Part shown: piece by piece, positions 4,954 to 6,335 of the stretch
How the letters are laid out: the number at the start of each line of letters is the position of its first letter
Numbering within the stretch: position 1 is the first letter of the stretch
Translations under genes and position numbers: made by a program
From: Candidatus Levyibacteriota bacterium
GTDB taxonomy: Bacteria > Patescibacteriota > Microgenomatia > Levybacterales > UBA12049
DNA: 6,335 nt
NCBI GenBank assembly: GCA_903872785.1
Contig: CAIQLZ010000058.1
Location: 1 to 6,335, forward strand
Direction: 5' to 3'
The notes under the pieces: model-generated
Told to the model about the DNA's origin: nothing
The model's input: the letters and a program-made list of their open reading frames with translations, nothing else
Databases searched by the model: none

Positions 4954-5785
4954 TCTTAGGATATCCGTTTAGGAAATCTTTGTAACTGACTGGTTTTTTG
5001 CCTTCAACTTGAATTATCTTTTCTGGCAGAAGCTTTATAGTTTTGATTATTTCATTAAGTTTTATTTTGAACCAAATCCCGGGCCATGGATAATATGCGC
5101 GAATTTTTAATTTTAAATCTTTAATATTTAATTCCGGTGAAGAGATATCAATAAAACCATCTTGGCGGGAAATGGATTTGGTAAAAGTAGCTTTTGCATG
5201 ATTTTGGGTTAATAATTTTAGATTGCCTTCAAGATAAGAATTAATAACTTTGGACAATAAATTTGAACTCTTTTTAAAAAGCCTTTTATATAAAGTTTTG
5301 GAGGTGTCAGCGTCTAAAATACCTTCTTTTACCTGAGTTAAAATTGGGCCGTGATCTATTTTTTCATCAAGTTTCATAATGCTCACTCCGGTAATTTTTT
5401 CTCCATTTAATATTGCTGCTTGAGCAGGAGTTGAACCTCGGTATTTGGGAAGTAGAGATGGGTGGATGCTGATTATTCCTTTTGGAAAAAGATTTATAAT
5501 TTCCGGAGGAATTATCAGTCCAAAATCTGCGAGAACAGCAACTGGACATTTTAATTTCTGCAATTGTTGAATGATTGAATTGTTAAGCTGCTGGACCGAT
5601 AGATAGGGAATTATATTTTCAACACAATATTCTATAACCGGATAGTCTCGCAAGGTCTCTTTTTGCGAAGCTAAATTGATTTTTGGTTTTTCCGTGGTAA
5701 CAACGAGAATAAGATTGAAATTTTTGTTTAAAGTTTCAATAATTGGAATAACATAGTCGGAAGAGCCAAAGAAAATAATATTCAT
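4913..5785 (-). CDS. fmt: Methionyl-tRNA formyltransferase
   Basis: The enzyme transfers a formyl group from 10-formyltetrahydrofolate to Met-tRNA(fMet) in the cytoplasm for translation initiation. The 290 residues show a Rossmann-like start (MNIIFFGSSDYVIP), the folate-site stretch around VLADFGLIIP (84-93), SIHPSLLPKYRGSTPAQ (106-122), the loop LDEKIDHGPIL (139-149), and a C-terminal domain with AYYPWPGIWF. Numbering matches the E. coli enzyme: His108 and Asp144 are present, but the usual catalytic Asn106 is Ser (codon AGC at 5470-5468). At 290 aa it is somewhat shorter than the usual roughly 310-315. The start has no Shine-Dalgarno site. It lies 56 bp after def on the same strand, so the two are probably co-transcribed. 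Other folate-dependent formyltransferases share the N-domain; the C-domain and the def neighbour favour Fmt. Confidence 0.93.
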   Translation of the reverse strand: MNIIFFGSSDYVIPIIETLNKNFNLILVVTTEKPKINLASQKETLRDYPVIEYCVENIIPYLSVQQLNNSIIQQLQKLKCPVAVLADFGLIIPPEIINLFPKGIISIHPSLLPKYRGSTPAQAAILNGEKITGVSIMKLDEKIDHGPILTQVKEGILDADTSKTLYKRLFKKSSNLLSKVINSYLEGNLKLLTQNHAKATFTKSISRQDGFIDISSPELNIKDLKLKIRAYYPWPGIWFKIKLNEIIKTIKLLPEKIIQVEGKKPVSYKDFLNGYPKIKQQLGKLLKQLA

Positions 5786-5841
5786 AAAGCACTGTAATTT
5801 GTTTAAAATTTAAAATTTTGTGTTTTCGATTTTATCGTAAA

Positions 5842-6335
5842 TTATATCTCTATTTCTTCAAATTCGTCTTCACCTTTTTTATTTTTATGAGATTTATAAA
5901 GAGTTCCTTTCTGTTCCAAAACTTTTTTTGGGAAGAGAATTCCATCTAAATGATCAATTTCATGTTGAATAATTGTTGCTAAAAAATTAGAAAATTTTTG
6001 CTGATGAGTTTTTCCTTGTTCATCAAGAAAAGTTATGGTTATGGATGGCGGTCGAAGCACATCTCCCCAGATGTTCGGAAGAGATAAGCATCCTTCCAGC
6101 TTCTTTGAAGATTTAATTTTCGCTGATGCAGATACGGATAAGCGCTGATTTATATTTGTGCGAATCTGTTTACGATCTGAGTTAATTTTGGTAATAACCG
6201 GATTGATGAATACCATAATTTTGGATAAATCTGTAGGTTTTGCAATAAAAATCCGCAAAGATTTTCCTACCTGCGGGGCAGCCAATCCCACTCCCTTAGG
6301 ATCGATAGTTTGACTGAGTGTTTTTTTCATTTCCG
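5842..6335 (-). CDS. def: Peptide deformylase (5' end outside window)
   Basis: The enzyme removes the N-formyl group from nascent proteins using a metal ion, often Fe2+. All three family motifs are present: GVGLAAPQVG (motif 1), EGCLSLP (motif 2, with the metal-binding Cys) and QHEIDHLDG (motif 3, with two metal-binding His and the catalytic Glu). The frame stays open to the right edge (Glu precedes the first visible Met at 6330), and the family normally has 20-40 residues before motif 1, so the true start lies outside. About 20 extra residues rich in Lys, Arg, Ser and Asn (roughly NSDRKQIRTNINQ onward) sit between the INP segment and motif 2. The C-terminal tail is charged (KKGEDEFEEIEI). 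It precedes fmt by 56 bp. Confidence 0.95.
   Translation of the reverse strand, partial: EMKKTLSQTIDPKGVGLAAPQVGKSLRIFIAKPTDLSKIMVFINPVITKINSDRKQIRTNINQRLSVSASAKIKSSKKLEGCLSLPNIWGDVLRPPSITITFLDEQGKTHQQKFSNFLATIIQHEIDHLDGILFPKKVLEQKGTLYKSHKNKKGEDEFEEIEI

Noticed and set aside
5367..5549. Small minus-strand open frame inside fmt
   Set aside because: It is an out-of-frame shadow of a well-supported fmt gene.
5827..5837. Hairpin CGAT-TTT-ATCG between def and fmt
   Set aside because: The 4-bp stem is too short for a terminator or regulatory structure in this AT-rich gap.
6328..6330. ATG at 6330 as the true start of def
   Set aside because: It would leave too few residues before motif 1, and the frame continues open to the window edge, so the gene is cut by the window and not short.

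Overview
The window looks like a piece of a Candidate Phyla Radiation (Patescibacteria) genome, most likely Microgenomates-like. The clues are a surface protein with Thr/Pro linkers and a dockerin-like end, a short zinc-ribbon ribosomal protein L28 beginning MKCANC, a compact fmt and def pair with lineage-style changes, and AT-rich housekeeping genes. This placement is inferred from gene style; no marker-gene search could be run.

Layout. From 3957 leftward to the window edge the minus strand is one uninterrupted reading frame of 1319 codons whose stop lies outside the window. It encodes a membrane-anchored, exported, extremely cysteine-rich (about 107 Cys) modular protein. In order it has a basic cytoplasmic N-terminus, one membrane segment, a series of 8-Cys and related repeat modules separated by Thr/Pro/Ser linkers, three tandem 'double-CC' modules, a further Cys-rich block, a Pro/Thr linker, an Ig-like beta domain and a dockerin-like pair of calcium loops. 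All open frames on the plus strand below 3960 are shadows of this gene.

To the right lies a compact housekeeping block: a site-2-type (M50) membrane metalloprotease (4031-4687, minus), ribosomal protein L28 (plus), methionyl-tRNA formyltransferase fmt (4913-5785, minus) and peptide deformylase def (minus, its 5' end cut by the right edge). def and fmt act on the same chemistry: Fmt formylates initiator Met-tRNA and Def removes the formyl group from the new protein. They are 56 bp apart in one direction and probably share a transcript. L28 is the only plus-strand gene. It diverges from the M50 gene over a short promoter region centred on a perfect 16-bp palindrome, and it converges on fmt with a 41-bp tail-to-tail overlap.

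The points most worth a second look are the giant modular surface protein and its repeat history (a C-x10-C core in almost every module, a two-module super-repeat, a perfect 62-bp internal duplication, and the unfamiliar CC-module triplet), the Asn-to-Ser change at the usual catalytic position 106 of Fmt, an extra segment in Def, and starts that lack Shine-Dalgarno sequences, two of them with promoter-like sequences placed for near-leaderless transcripts. There is no gene-free stretch over 300 bases.
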